A stretch of DNA of 64,000 nucleotides from NCBI GenBank assembly GCA_016791205.1, contig JAEUNH010000242.1:1-64000 (forward strand), in the 5' to 3' direction. Made by a program: the position numbers and the translations under genes. Shown one piece after another: positions 1 through 6,654 of this stretch. The notes beneath the pieces are model-generated. The model had not been told where the DNA came from, searched no databases, and saw nothing but the letters and a program-made list of their open reading frames with translations. Source of the DNA: Rhodocyclaceae bacterium. GTDB lineage: Bacteria > Pseudomonadota > Gammaproteobacteria > Burkholderiales > Rhodocyclaceae. The first letter of the stretch is position 1. The number at the start of each line of letters is the position of its first letter.

Positions 1-5
1 GCCAG

Positions 6-75
6 GCCTAACACTGCGTTCCAAGGGACGCGTGCAAGCTGCGCTTGCCCGCGCCCCTGAACTTCGACGTTAGAT
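6..75 (+). repeat. attC recombination site 1
   Basis: R'' box GCCTAAC at 6-12 and R' core GTTAGAT at 69-75 both fit the attC consensus (RYYYAAC and GTTRRRY). Between them lies an imperfect palindrome: GGGACGCG pairs with CGCGCCCC, and the tip has GCAAGC and GCTTGC. Length is 70 nt. The site is nearly the same as those at 1075-1144 and 1465-1534. It ends a cassette whose gene lies left of the window. Confidence 0.88.
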
Positions 76-93
76 GTCTCCGGAGACTCAGCG

Positions 94-351
94 ATGAATG
101 ACTCTGAGGCTGAATATCAAAAAGCACAAATTGAGCTTGGCCAAGCTATCAATTCTCTTCGCGCCCTCGCAGGGAAGGACCCCATCCCTTTTTCTGTGCC
201 AGACCCATCTCAAAAGGCAGAGCCTCCAATTTGCTCGTTCTGCGGTAAGGGTTCTAATCAAGTTAAGCGGGTTATTGCCGGACATTCGGCAAACATCTGC
301 AACGAATGCGTTCTGCTAGCAGTCGATATTTTGGAGCTTGATCAAAATTGA
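94..351 (+). CDS. ClpX-type C4 zinc-finger protein (cassette 1)
   Basis: This 85-residue protein is the only gene of cassette 1. Residues 1-45 are polar and partly helical with no recognised fold. The C-terminal half carries a four-cysteine finger, Cys47-x2-Cys50 and Cys69-x2-Cys72, spaced and flanked like the N-terminal zinc-binding domain of ClpX (CSFCGK at the first pair, ICNECV at the second). In ClpX this domain dimerises and binds adaptors and substrates. Here it stands alone with no AAA+ domain. ATG at 94 follows a CGGAGA ribosome site. A role as adaptor or decoy for ClpXP is inference; a nucleic-acid or other protein-binding role is equally possible. Transcription probably depends on an upstream integron promoter outside the window. 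Confidence 0.8.
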   Translation: MNDSEAEYQKAQIELGQAINSLRALAGKDPIPFSVPDPSQKAEPPICSFCGKGSNQVKRVIAGHSANICNECVLLAVDILELDQN

Positions 352-400
352 AACTCGCTAACTGCAAAGATAACGTTATGTCTGTTTTTGACGCACAGCC

Positions 401-499
401 ATCTAACATTCCGGTCGAGAGGGACCGCCAACAAGCTGCGCTTGTTGGTTCCCTCCGCGGCTTCGCCGCTCCGGCGGCCCCTCACCTACAACGTTCGGC
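401..499 (+). repeat. attC recombination site 2 (divergent, 99 nt)
   Basis: R'' box ATCTAAC is at 401-407 and the core GTTCGGC at 493-499, with one deviation from GTTRRRY. The R'' box is the exact reverse complement of the core that opens this cassette at 69-75. The internal palindrome differs from the other sites: AACAAGC/GCTTGTT flanked by GGGACC/GGTTCCC, then a second small hairpin GCGGC-TTC-GCCGC. It is longer and unrelated in sequence to the 70-nt sites, so this cassette probably came from a different integron pool. Confidence 0.82.
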
Positions 500-541
500 G
501 TCAGATTGCACTTTTCACATTCAGTGGAGTACCATTCCCTA

Positions 542-763
542 ATGCAAATCGCTTCCGGAACCATTGTTGGTGGCAAAGTCGTTGTGGAGGGCCTATCGCT
601 GCCCGACGGCACGCCTGTGACCGTCCTCGCGCGGGGCGACGAGGTTGCTGTGCGGCTTCCACTCGAGCAGGAAACCGAGCTTCTTGGAGCCCTTGATGAG
701 GCTGACCGCGAGGAAGGCATTTCTGCCGAGGAGCTTTTTGAACGGCTCCGCCGTTTCGGCTGA
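542..763 (+). CDS. ParD-like antitoxin (cassette 2)
   Basis: The protein has 73 residues when started at the ATG at 542. An in-frame start at 506 would add 12 poorly conserved residues. The N-terminal half looks like a small beta-rich DNA-binding fold (SGTIVGGKVVVEG). The C-terminal half is acidic and helical (EADREEGISAEELFERLRRF), as in antitoxin tails that wrap the toxin. The stop is 2 nt before the toxin start, the usual antitoxin-first order. The family call rests mainly on the toxin partner. Such modules are common in cassette arrays, where they are thought to stabilise the array against cassette loss. Confidence 0.72.
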   Translation: MQIASGTIVGGKVVVEGLSLPDGTPVTVLARGDEVAVRLPLEQETELLGALDEADREEGISAEELFERLRRFG

Positions 764-765
764 TC

Positions 766-1065
766 TTGGCTCTCGGCGTCAGAGTTAAGCCCCGCGCGCA
801 GCGGGAAATTGAACGGGCAGCAGAATGGTGGGCCGAAAATCGGCCTGCCGCTGTTGGCGCTATTCGCAAGGATATTGAGGCCGCCTTGGCCTTGCTCGTT
901 GAAGAACCTGGTATAGGCACCAAGATCGAAACAGCTCGCTCGGAAGTTGTTCGCCGGTTATACCTCACCCGAGTTCGATACTTTCTCTACTATCGGGTAC
1001 GAGGAAATTTTCTCGAGGTTGTCGCGTTCTGGCACTCCAGTCGCGAAACTGGCCCGTCGCTCTGA
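766..1065 (+). CDS. RelE/ParE-family toxin (cassette 2)
   Basis: This 99-residue protein shows the RelE/ParE layout: an N-terminal helix pair (VKPRAQREIERAAEWW), the loop ENRPAAV, then beta strands with VRRLYLTRVRYFLYYRV and a C-terminal VVAFWHSSRE. ParE members poison gyrase and RelE members cleave mRNA; the sequence alone does not decide between them. Translation appears to start at TTG 766, directly after the antitoxin stop, which would keep toxin yield low through translational coupling. The attC begins 10 nt after the stop, so the pair fills the cassette. Confidence 0.83.
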   Translation: MALGVRVKPRAQREIERAAEWWAENRPAAVGAIRKDIEAALALLVEEPGIGTKIETARSEVVRRLYLTRVRYFLYYRVRGNFLEVVAFWHSSRETGPSL

Positions 1066-1074
1066 TCCCATGAC

Positions 1075-1144
1075 GCCGAACCCGTCGTTCCAAGGGACGC
1101 GCCGCGATGAAGCTGCGTCGCGCCCCTGAACTTCGACGTTGGCC
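1075..1144 (+). repeat. attC recombination site 3
   Basis: R'' box GCCGAAC is at 1075-1081 and the core GTTGGCC at 1138-1144. Length is 70 nt, and it shares the GGGACGCG and CGCGCCCC arms with site 1. The R'' box is the exact reverse complement of the cassette's opening core GTTCGGC at 493-499, which defines cassette 2 as one unit. Confidence 0.86.
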
Positions 1145-1157
1145 GTCATAAACCACC

Positions 1158-1457
1158 ATGTCGAAAGTCTCTAAACGCCCCGCAGTTCGCATGCCTACCG
1201 CGGCTGAAGACAAGGCCATTACCGCGGCAGCCAAAAGCGACCCCGATGCAAAGCCGCTTACACCTGCCCAGCTAAAGGCAATGGTGCCCCTGCGGTCGTT
1301 GCGAGGGCGGCCAAAGTCGGAAAACAAAAAACTTCTCGTGTCTGTGCGCTACAGCCCCGAGGTCGTTGCCTACTTCAAGTCCACGGGCGAAGGCTGGCAA
1401 TCACGCATGGACGGCGTGCTGCGTCAGTACGTAGCGCGCCATTCCCGTAGCGCATAG
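1158..1457 (+). CDS. BrnA-like antitoxin, orphan (cassette 3)
   Basis: The protein has 99 residues. The first 55 are polar and probably flexible (MSKVSKRPAVRMPTAAEDKA onward). The C-terminal part resembles the ribbon-helix-helix region of BrnA antitoxins: strand LLVSVRYSPEVVAYFKSTG, then GWQSRMDGVLRQYVARH. BrnA normally follows the toxin BrnT and represses their shared promoter. No BrnT gene fits in this cassette, which has only 14 nt before the start and 7 nt after the stop. It may act as an anti-toxin against a related system elsewhere or as a small DNA-binding protein; both are inference. Confidence 0.72.
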   Translation: MSKVSKRPAVRMPTAAEDKAITAAAKSDPDAKPLTPAQLKAMVPLRSLRGRPKSENKKLLVSVRYSPEVVAYFKSTGEGWQSRMDGVLRQYVARHSRSA

Positions 1458-1464
1458 ATATGTG

Positions 1465-1534
1465 GCCGAACCCGTCGTTCCAGGGGACGCGTGCAAGCTG
1501 CGCTTTCCAGCGCCCCCGAAGTCCGACGATAGCC
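1465..1534 (+). repeat. attC recombination site 4 (degenerate core)
   Basis: R'' box GCCGAAC is at 1465-1471 and the core position reads GATAGCC at 1528-1534, where GTTAGCC would be expected. The length is again 70 nt and the palindrome arms match sites 1 and 3. The R'' box is not an exact complement of the cassette's opening core GTTGGCC. This site may be impaired for recombination. Confidence 0.78.
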
Positions 1535-1576
1535 GTGTCTTTTGTCGCCTCGTCTTTCTCTGGAAAGGGGAATACC

Positions 1577-2014
1577 TTGTTTCGCAAATTTGCCTTGATT
1601 TGGCTGGTCATGATTTCCTTGGTTGGTTGTGCAAGCGTTCCGATGGGAGACGCCAAGAAGGACGCAGAACTCAAGTCGTTCACGCCAAAGCCTGATGTTG
1701 CCGGCCTTTACATTTACAGAAACGAGTCTTTTGGCGCTGCCATCAGAATGGATGTCGAAGTTGATGGCAAGCCTGTTGGCCAAACTGCTGCCAAAACCTA
1801 TTTCTACATAGAAGTTGCACCCGGAAAGCACACCGTTACGTCGAAATCAGAAAACACTGACAGCATCGAGGTGGATACCGTGGCTGGAAAGCTCTACTAC
1901 ATCTGGCAAGAAGTGAAGATGGGCTTTCTTTACGCTCGCACCAAACTCACTCTGGTCAGTGAAGAAGAAGGCAAGAATGGTGTCCTGGAGTCTCAACTTG
2001 CCGCTGGGCAATAA
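1577..2014 (+). CDS. DUF2846-like lipoprotein (cassette 4)
   Basis: This is a 145-residue exported lipoprotein. A hydrophobic signal (FALIWLVMISLVG) ends in the lipobox LVGC near residue 18. The mature part has the beta-rich pattern of DUF2846 proteins: AGLYIYRNE, a VDGKPVG turn, YFYIEVAPGKHTV and a late LYYIWQEVKMG strand. The start chosen is TTG 1577, 5 nt after an AAAGGGG ribosome site. An ATG frame opens at 1460, but that extension reads through the attC site and is not credible as protein. Function is unknown; family members are predicted periplasmic or outer-membrane anchored. Confidence 0.8.
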   Translation: MFRKFALIWLVMISLVGCASVPMGDAKKDAELKSFTPKPDVAGLYIYRNESFGAAIRMDVEVDGKPVGQTAAKTYFYIEVAPGKHTVTSKSENTDSIEVDTVAGKLYYIWQEVKMGFLYARTKLTLVSEEEGKNGVLESQLAAGQ

Positions 2015-2015
2015 C

Positions 2016-2042
2016 GGCTAATCTGGCATTGAGGGCGGACGC
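2016..2042 (+). repeat. Truncated attC remnant, end of array
   Basis: GGCTAAT at 2016-2022 resembles an R'' box and matches the complement of an ancestral GTTAGCC core for cassette 4 at six of seven positions. The following GAGGGCGGACGC resembles the first arm of an attC. No second arm or convincing GTTRRRY core follows, so the site looks cut off. The stretch 2043-2210 holds no gene, only a small inverted repeat AGCCGG-CTCA-CCGGCT near 2164-2179 and a possible comM promoter. Confidence 0.55.
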
Positions 2043-2210
2043 CGCGAGATGCAATCAATGATCTCCGGCGGGTGCAAAGGCGCGTTTCCATTGCGAACCT
2101 TTGAGCTTCCCCCGGAAGAGCTGACACCCCCGTCCAGGCGAACAAGACGTTTCGAATGGCCCAGCCGGCTCACCGGCTGAGCCCGGGGCTCGGTTAAACT
2201 TGCCGGCATC

Positions 2211-3704
2211 ATGTCGCTCGCCGTCCTGAAGAGCCGCGCCCTCGCCGGCATGGCCGCGCCGGAGGTCACCGTGGAGGTGCACCTTGGCCGCGGCCTGCCC
2301 GCCTTTGCCATCGTCGGGCTGGCCGACACGGAGGTGAAGGAGGCGCGCGAGCGGGTGCGGGCGGCGATCCAGAACGCGCATTTCGAGTTTCCCGCCTCGC
2401 GCATCACCGTGAACCTTGCCCCGGCCGACCTGCCGAAGGAGTCGGGGCGCTTCGACCTGCCCATCGCGCTGGGCATCCTCGCCGCCTCGGGCCAGATCGC
2501 CGACAAGCGGCTCGCCGAGCACGAATTCGCCGGCGAGCTGTCGCTGACCGGCGAGCTGCGGCCGATCCGCGGCGCGCTGGCGATGTGCCTGGCCGCGCGG
2601 GGCGAGGCGCGCAGCTTCGTGCTGCCGGCGGAGAGCGCCGCCGAGGCCGCCCTGGTCGGCGGCGCGGCGATCCTGCCGGCGCGCTCGCTGCTGGAGGTCT
2701 GCGCCCACCTCAATGGCCAGCAGGCGCTGGCGCCCTATGCCGGCGCGGCGCCGGCGGCGGCGCCTGACTACCCCGATCTGTCGGAGGTGAAGGGCCAAGC
2801 GCAGGCCAAGCGCGCGCTGGAGGTCGCCGCGGCGGGCGGCCACAGCCTGCTGATGAGCGGCCCACCCGGCACCGGCAAGTCGATGCTGGCGGCGCGCTTT
2901 CCCGGCTTGCTGCCGCCGATGGCGGAAGACGAGGCGCTGGAAGCAGCGGCGGTGCATTCGCTCAACGGCGGCTTCAGGGTCGGGCAGTGGGGCCGCCGCC
3001 CGTTCCAGGCGCCGCATCACACCGCTTCTGCCGCCTCGCTGGTGGGCGGCGGCTCGAACCCGCGCCCGGGCGAGATCTCGCTGGCCCATCACGGCGTGCT
3101 GTTCCTCGACGAACTGCCGGAATTCGAGCGGCGCGTGCTGGAGGCGTTGCGCGAGCCGCTGGAATCCGGCCATATCCGCGTCGCCCGCGCCGCGCACCGC
3201 GTCGACTACCCGGCGCAGTTCCAGCTCGTCGCGGCGATGAACCCCTGCCCCTGCGGCCATCTGGGCGAGGCGCGCTGTCGTTGCACGCCGGACCAGGTGG
3301 CGCGCTATCGCGGCAAGCTGTCCGGGCCGCTGCTCGACCGCATCGACATGAGCGTCGAGGTGCCGGCGCTGGCCGAGGGCGAGCTGCAGGGCAAGGCGGA
3401 AGGCGAATCCTCGTCCGCGGTGCGGGCGCGGGTGGCGGCGGCGCGCGCGCTGCAGCTCTCGCGCCAGGGCAAGGCCAACGCGCGGCTGGCGACGAAAGAG
3501 ATCGACCGCCTGTGCGCCCCCGACGAGGCCGGCGCGCAGCTGCTCAAGCAGGCCATCGCCCGCCTCGGCCTTTCGGCGCGCGCCTACCACCGCGTGCTGA
3601 AAGTGGCGCGCAGCATCGCCGATCTCGCCAGCGCGGAGCGCGTCTCGGGCGCGCATGTCGCCGAGGCGATCCACTATCGCCGTGCCGCGGGGACCGACTT
3701 TTAG
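2211..3704 (+). CDS. comM: ComM, Mg-chelatase-like AAA+ helicase
   Basis: The protein has 497 residues, the normal length for the YifB/ComM family. The N-terminal domain (1-~170) contains VGLADTEVKEARERVRAAI. The Mg-chelatase AAA+ core has Walker A GPPGTGKS at about 217 and Walker B VLFLDELPEF at about 297. A CPCGHLG...CRC segment near 346-360 and a C-terminal helical domain follow. ComM is a hexameric branch-migration helicase that extends heteroduplex during natural transformation (known from Vibrio and Acinetobacter). TAAACT at 2195-2200 could be a -10 element, giving a very short leader. Its stop overlaps that of the convergent PEP-CTERM gene. Confidence 0.95.
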   Translation: MSLAVLKSRALAGMAAPEVTVEVHLGRGLPAFAIVGLADTEVKEARERVRAAIQNAHFEFPASRITVNLAPADLPKESGRFDLPIALGILAASGQIADKRLAEHEFAGELSLTGELRPIRGALAMCLAARGEARSFVLPAESAAEAALVGGAAILPARSLLEVCAHLNGQQALAPYAGAAPAAAPDYPDLSEVKGQAQAKRALEVAAAGGHSLLMSGPPGTGKSMLAARFPGLLPPMAEDEALEAAAVHSLNGGFRVGQWGRRPFQAPHHTASAASLVGGGSNPRPGEISLAHHGVLFLDELPEFERRVLEALREPLESGHIRVARAAHRVDYPAQFQLVAAMNPCPCGHLGEARCRCTPDQVARYRGKLSGPLLDRIDMSVEVPALAEGELQGKAEGESSSAVRARVAAARALQLSRQGKANARLATKEIDRLCAPDEAGAQLLKQAIARLGLSARAYHRVLKVARSIADLASAERVSGAHVAEAIHYRRAAGTDF

Positions 3705-4678
3705 CTTCCAGGGATCGTCCTGAAATCAGTGAGGCAGCCTGGCTCGACGAGCGGGCGATGCGCAGCAGATGTGCGCCGCCATGGCGATCCCCGCAAGGCA
3801 GCCAGCAAGGCAAAGCCGATGCCCAGCAGGAGCGCGGCCGAAGGTTCAGGGACGCTGCTGGCGATGTAGTTGAATCCCGAACCCGAATTGATGCTGTATC
3901 CCTCGGCGAGGGTACCTCCAATCCAGACGCTCGCGCCCAGCCATTCCACGGTGTTGTCGAATGCCGACTCGACAGCGAAACTCGAGCCAAAGGGGCCCGC
4001 GAATTCCCCTCGGACGCGTGTCATCAGCGTGGAGATCAGGTTGAACGTTGCGCCATTGGGCACCTGGAAGCGGCCATGCCGGATTTCGTCGACGTCGTAT
4101 TCCGCGTGTTGGTATCCTCCTCCCGGGGGCACCCCCAAATCGACGTCAAGGCTGGGCCGGTCGAGCCAGGTCCCATACTGGTTCAACGACATACCAAAAT
4201 CGACGGAACTGCCCCCTGAGACAGAGCCGGTTTTGGTTACCTCCATGTGCCCGTGAAATCCGAGGGAAAAGACGACGTCGACGGGCGTGCCCGCGGCGAC
4301 GGCCGGCACATTGACGGTCAACCCGTCGGTCCACTTCGACTCGGCCTGAAGGTAGCCATAATGGCCGGTGGGGGGATCGGGTGGCAAGGGCAAGGTGGCC
4401 CATAACGAGACGCCGGCCCCGTTTCGGCCATAGTCGGCAAATGCGCCTGCGCTCTGGCCCTCTGCCGATTGGCTCGCAGAAATCGGCCCGGTCGCGGACG
4501 AGAGGGTCGTTGGGCCCCCGGAGCCGCCGGCCAACGTCACTGCGACGCTCGGACCAAACAATTCTGCATGGGTTGATCCCGCCCAGGCGGACAGCAGCCC
4601 GGCCAGAGCGAAGGCCGGCAGGTCGGCGAAACGGTAACGATGCGAAAAGAATGAGGACTTCTTCAGCCAGGTCTTCAT
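3701..4678 (-). CDS. PEP-CTERM sorting domain protein
   Basis: This 325-residue exported protein has a signal peptide (basic start, ALAGLLSAWAGSTHA cleavage region). A long beta-rich middle part is without a recognised domain. Near residue 276 a PEP-CTERM signal follows: VPEPSAALLLGIGFALLAAL, then R-G-S-P-W-R-R. Such signals are cut by an exosortase and are typical of biofilm-forming betaproteobacteria. Unusually, 28 residues follow the hydrophobic segment, whereas these proteins normally end soon after the basic cluster. The gene may have read through an old stop into the convergent comM end. A GGGGGG ribosome site precedes the ATG. No exosortase gene is in the window. Confidence 0.85.
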   Translation of the reverse strand: MKTWLKKSSFFSHRYRFADLPAFALAGLLSAWAGSTHAELFGPSVAVTLAGGSGGPTTLSSATGPISASQSAEGQSAGAFADYGRNGAGVSLWATLPLPPDPPTGHYGYLQAESKWTDGLTVNVPAVAAGTPVDVVFSLGFHGHMEVTKTGSVSGGSSVDFGMSLNQYGTWLDRPSLDVDLGVPPGGGYQHAEYDVDEIRHGRFQVPNGATFNLISTLMTRVRGEFAGPFGSSFAVESAFDNTVEWLGASVWIGGTLAEGYSINSGSGFNYIASSVPEPSAALLLGIGFALLAALRGSPWRRTSAAHRPLVEPGCLTDFRTIPGS

Positions 4679-4806
4679 GTTAACCCCCCACTTGCAAGAG
4701 ACTGCTTGGCTTACTCAGGCTAGCACTAATTTTTGAATAGTCCAGCCCAATAGCATTTTTTATCGGCGGGAGGCTGTGCCCTGATCCGGTATGGATACGA
4801 TATCCT

Positions 4807-6111
4807 TCATTGCAAGCGCCCGCCCATGGCGGGCATCTGCCTGCAGTGCGTCTCGCGCGCGAACAGGATCAGCAGCAGGGAAAGAACCACGCAGGCATAC
4901 ATCGTGACGAAGCCGGCCTGCCAGGCGGCGGCATCGTAGAGGCGCACGCCGCCGTCGCTGGCGCCGCTCCAGTGGCGGTCGAGCATCCAGCCCACGCCCG
5001 GCTGCAGGAACATGCCGCCCATCAGCGGGCCCATGTTGCAGACGCCCGAAGCCGTGCCCATCAGGCGCGCCGGCACCGACTCCTTGGCCCAGGCGAAGCC
5101 GATGATGAGATTGCCGGAGAGGAAGCCCGTGACTACCAGCAGCGCGGCCAGCGGCCACACCGGCAGCGGCACGAAGACGATCGCCGTCCAGCAGGCCAGC
5201 ACCAGCGCGGTGGTGACGACGTAGATCGGCTTTCTCCGGCCGATGCGCTCCGACCAGGTGCCGAGGATGGGCCCGCCGAGCGCCCAGGCGACGAGGAACG
5301 CCGAGGTGATCGCCGCTGCCATCTTCGTTTCCAGGCCGTGCACCTGGCGCAGGTAGGGCACGCCCCACAGGCCGGCAAAGGTCAGCACCGGGCCGGCCAC
5401 GCCGATCGGCACGATCACCAGGATCCAGGTGTTGCGGTAGGAGAGCACCTCCATCAATCCGCGCCAGATGGAACCGTGCTGGTCCGTGCCGTGGCCGGCG
5501 CCGTGGAAGTGGCTGGCGTAGCCGGCCTCGGCCGGATCGTCGCGCACGCGCAGCCAGATCGCCGCGCAGAGCAGGGCGGTGACGGCGGCGGAAGCGCCCA
5601 TCACGGCGCGCCAGCCGAAGGCATCCACCAGCATGCGCAGCGGCACGCCGGCGAAGACGCCGCCGACCACGCCCATGAACAGCGCCATGCCGGAGGCCAG
5701 GGCGAACTGGCGCGGCGCGAACCAGTGGCTGGCGAGCTTGAGCATCGAGACGAAGCCCACTGCCACGGAAGCGCCGATCAGCAGACGGCCCGCGTTGGCC
5801 CAGAACAGCGTCGGCGCGAGGGCGAACAGCGCCGTGCCGAGCGCGGCGACGCCGGCGCCGGTGGCGAGGAGTTTTCGCGGCCCCCAGCGGTCGGCGATGA
5901 TGCCGGTCGGGATCTGCATGGCCACGTAGGAGTAGAAGTAGAAGGCGGAGAGGTTGCCCAGCGCCGCCGCGCCGATGGCGAAGTCCGTCATCAGCCGGTC
6001 GGTGAGCACGGCCGGCGCCACGCGCTGGTAGAAGCCAATGAGGTAGAGCAGGGCGCCGAGGCCCCAGACGAACCAGGACAGGCGTGCCGGCGGGAGGGGC
6101 CGTTCCGTCAT
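4807..6111 (-). CDS. MFS transporter
   Basis: A 434-residue inner-membrane protein with about twelve hydrophobic segments. The conserved MFS loop after the second segment reads GIIADRWGPRKLL. A central cytoplasmic loop (RVRDDPAEAGYASHFHGAGH) links the two halves, where the pattern W-x2-R-I-G-R-R-K-P repeats the signature. The start at 6111 is chosen because it overlaps the upstream stop by 4 nt (ATGA), so it is translationally coupled to the thioredoxin-like gene. The substrate cannot be told from sequence. It is the last gene of the rhodanese-redoxin-MFS operon. Confidence 0.88.
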   Translation of the reverse strand: MTERPLPPARLSWFVWGLGALLYLIGFYQRVAPAVLTDRLMTDFAIGAAALGNLSAFYFYSYVAMQIPTGIIADRWGPRKLLATGAGVAALGTALFALAPTLFWANAGRLLIGASVAVGFVSMLKLASHWFAPRQFALASGMALFMGVVGGVFAGVPLRMLVDAFGWRAVMGASAAVTALLCAAIWLRVRDDPAEAGYASHFHGAGHGTDQHGSIWRGLMEVLSYRNTWILVIVPIGVAGPVLTFAGLWGVPYLRQVHGLETKMAAAITSAFLVAWALGGPILGTWSERIGRRKPIYVVTTALVLACWTAIVFVPLPVWPLAALLVVTGFLSGNLIIGFAWAKESVPARLMGTASGVCNMGPLMGGMFLQPGVGWMLDRHWSGASDGGVRLYDAAAWQAGFVTMYACVVLSLLLILFARETHCRQMPAMGGRLQ

Positions 6112-6641
6112 GCGAAGGCCTGCGCCCACCACAGCCGCGCGCGCAGGCCCCAGCCGGTGGTGTAGCCCATGCCCGAGAAGCGGATGGCGCGACGGCCATC
6201 GACGACGAACCAGGCCGGCGTGGCGCGCACGCCGAGCGACCAGGCGATCTCGCCGCGGGCATCGACCAGCGCCGGGTAGGCCAGCTTGCGTTCGCGCATG
6301 AATTTCGCCACGGTTTCCGCGTCGCCGGACTGCAGGGCCAGGGTCAGCACCGGCCAGTCCTCGGCGAGCGCGGCGATGGTGCCCTCCTCGGCGCGGCAGA
6401 TGGGGCAGGATTCGGACCAGACGTAGAACAGCAGCGGCTTGCCGCCGGCGTCGCGCAGCGCGGCCTCCAGGCTCATCGGACGGCCGTCGGCGAGCTGCCC
6501 GGCGACGGGCGGCATGAGTCCGGAATGCAGCTCGCGCGCCTGCCAGATCTGCAGGGCGACGAAGGCCAGCAGGAAGGCCCCGATTTCCCAGGGCAGGCCG
6601 AAGCGCCGCCGCGAGGGCGGCGCCGGCTCCACGGATTTCAT
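6108..6641 (-). CDS. Membrane-anchored thioredoxin-like oxidoreductase
   Basis: The 177-residue protein begins with a short cytoplasmic tail and one membrane segment (IGAFLLAFVALQIW, about 20-34). A TlpA/ScsD-like thioredoxin fold follows, with active site Cys79-P-I-Cys82 in WSESCPIC and the cis-proline region RATPAWFVVD. It probably acts on disulfides in the periplasm. The start at 6641 is preferred over an upstream start that would run into the rhodanese gene; the gap to rhodanese is 13 nt. It resembles the ScsD branch of copper-tolerance proteins, but that assignment is inference. Confidence 0.85.
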   Translation of the reverse strand: MKSVEPAPPSRRRFGLPWEIGAFLLAFVALQIWQARELHSGLMPPVAGQLADGRPMSLEAALRDAGGKPLLFYVWSESCPICRAEEGTIAALAEDWPVLTLALQSGDAETVAKFMRERKLAYPALVDARGEIAWSLGVRATPAWFVVDGRRAIRFSGMGYTTGWGLRARLWWAQAFA

Positions 6642-6654
6642 GGCGCGGATGCGC

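Larger units (their letters stand above)
1..2042 (+). mobile_element. Integron gene-cassette array (distal end)
   Basis: Four short units, each with one or two small plus-strand genes, are separated by attC-like sites at 6-75, 401-499, 1075-1144 and 1465-1534, with a truncated one at 2016-2042. Cassette 1 (about 70-493) starts at the core GTTAGAT and its own attC opens with ATCTAAC, the exact reverse complement. Cassette 2 (494-1138) starts at GTTCGGC and ends with an attC opening with GCCGAAC, again exact. This pairing is the hallmark of mobile cassettes excised by an IntI recombinase. Genes are all plus strand, so intI and attI are expected left of position 1. No integrase is visible in the window. 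The right end lies against comM. Confidence 0.88.

Noticed and set aside
2193..2199. GTTAAAC before comM as a possible final attC core
   Set aside because: It fits GTTRRRY, but it is 171 nt from the last R''-like box and no palindrome connects them; more likely part of the comM promoter.
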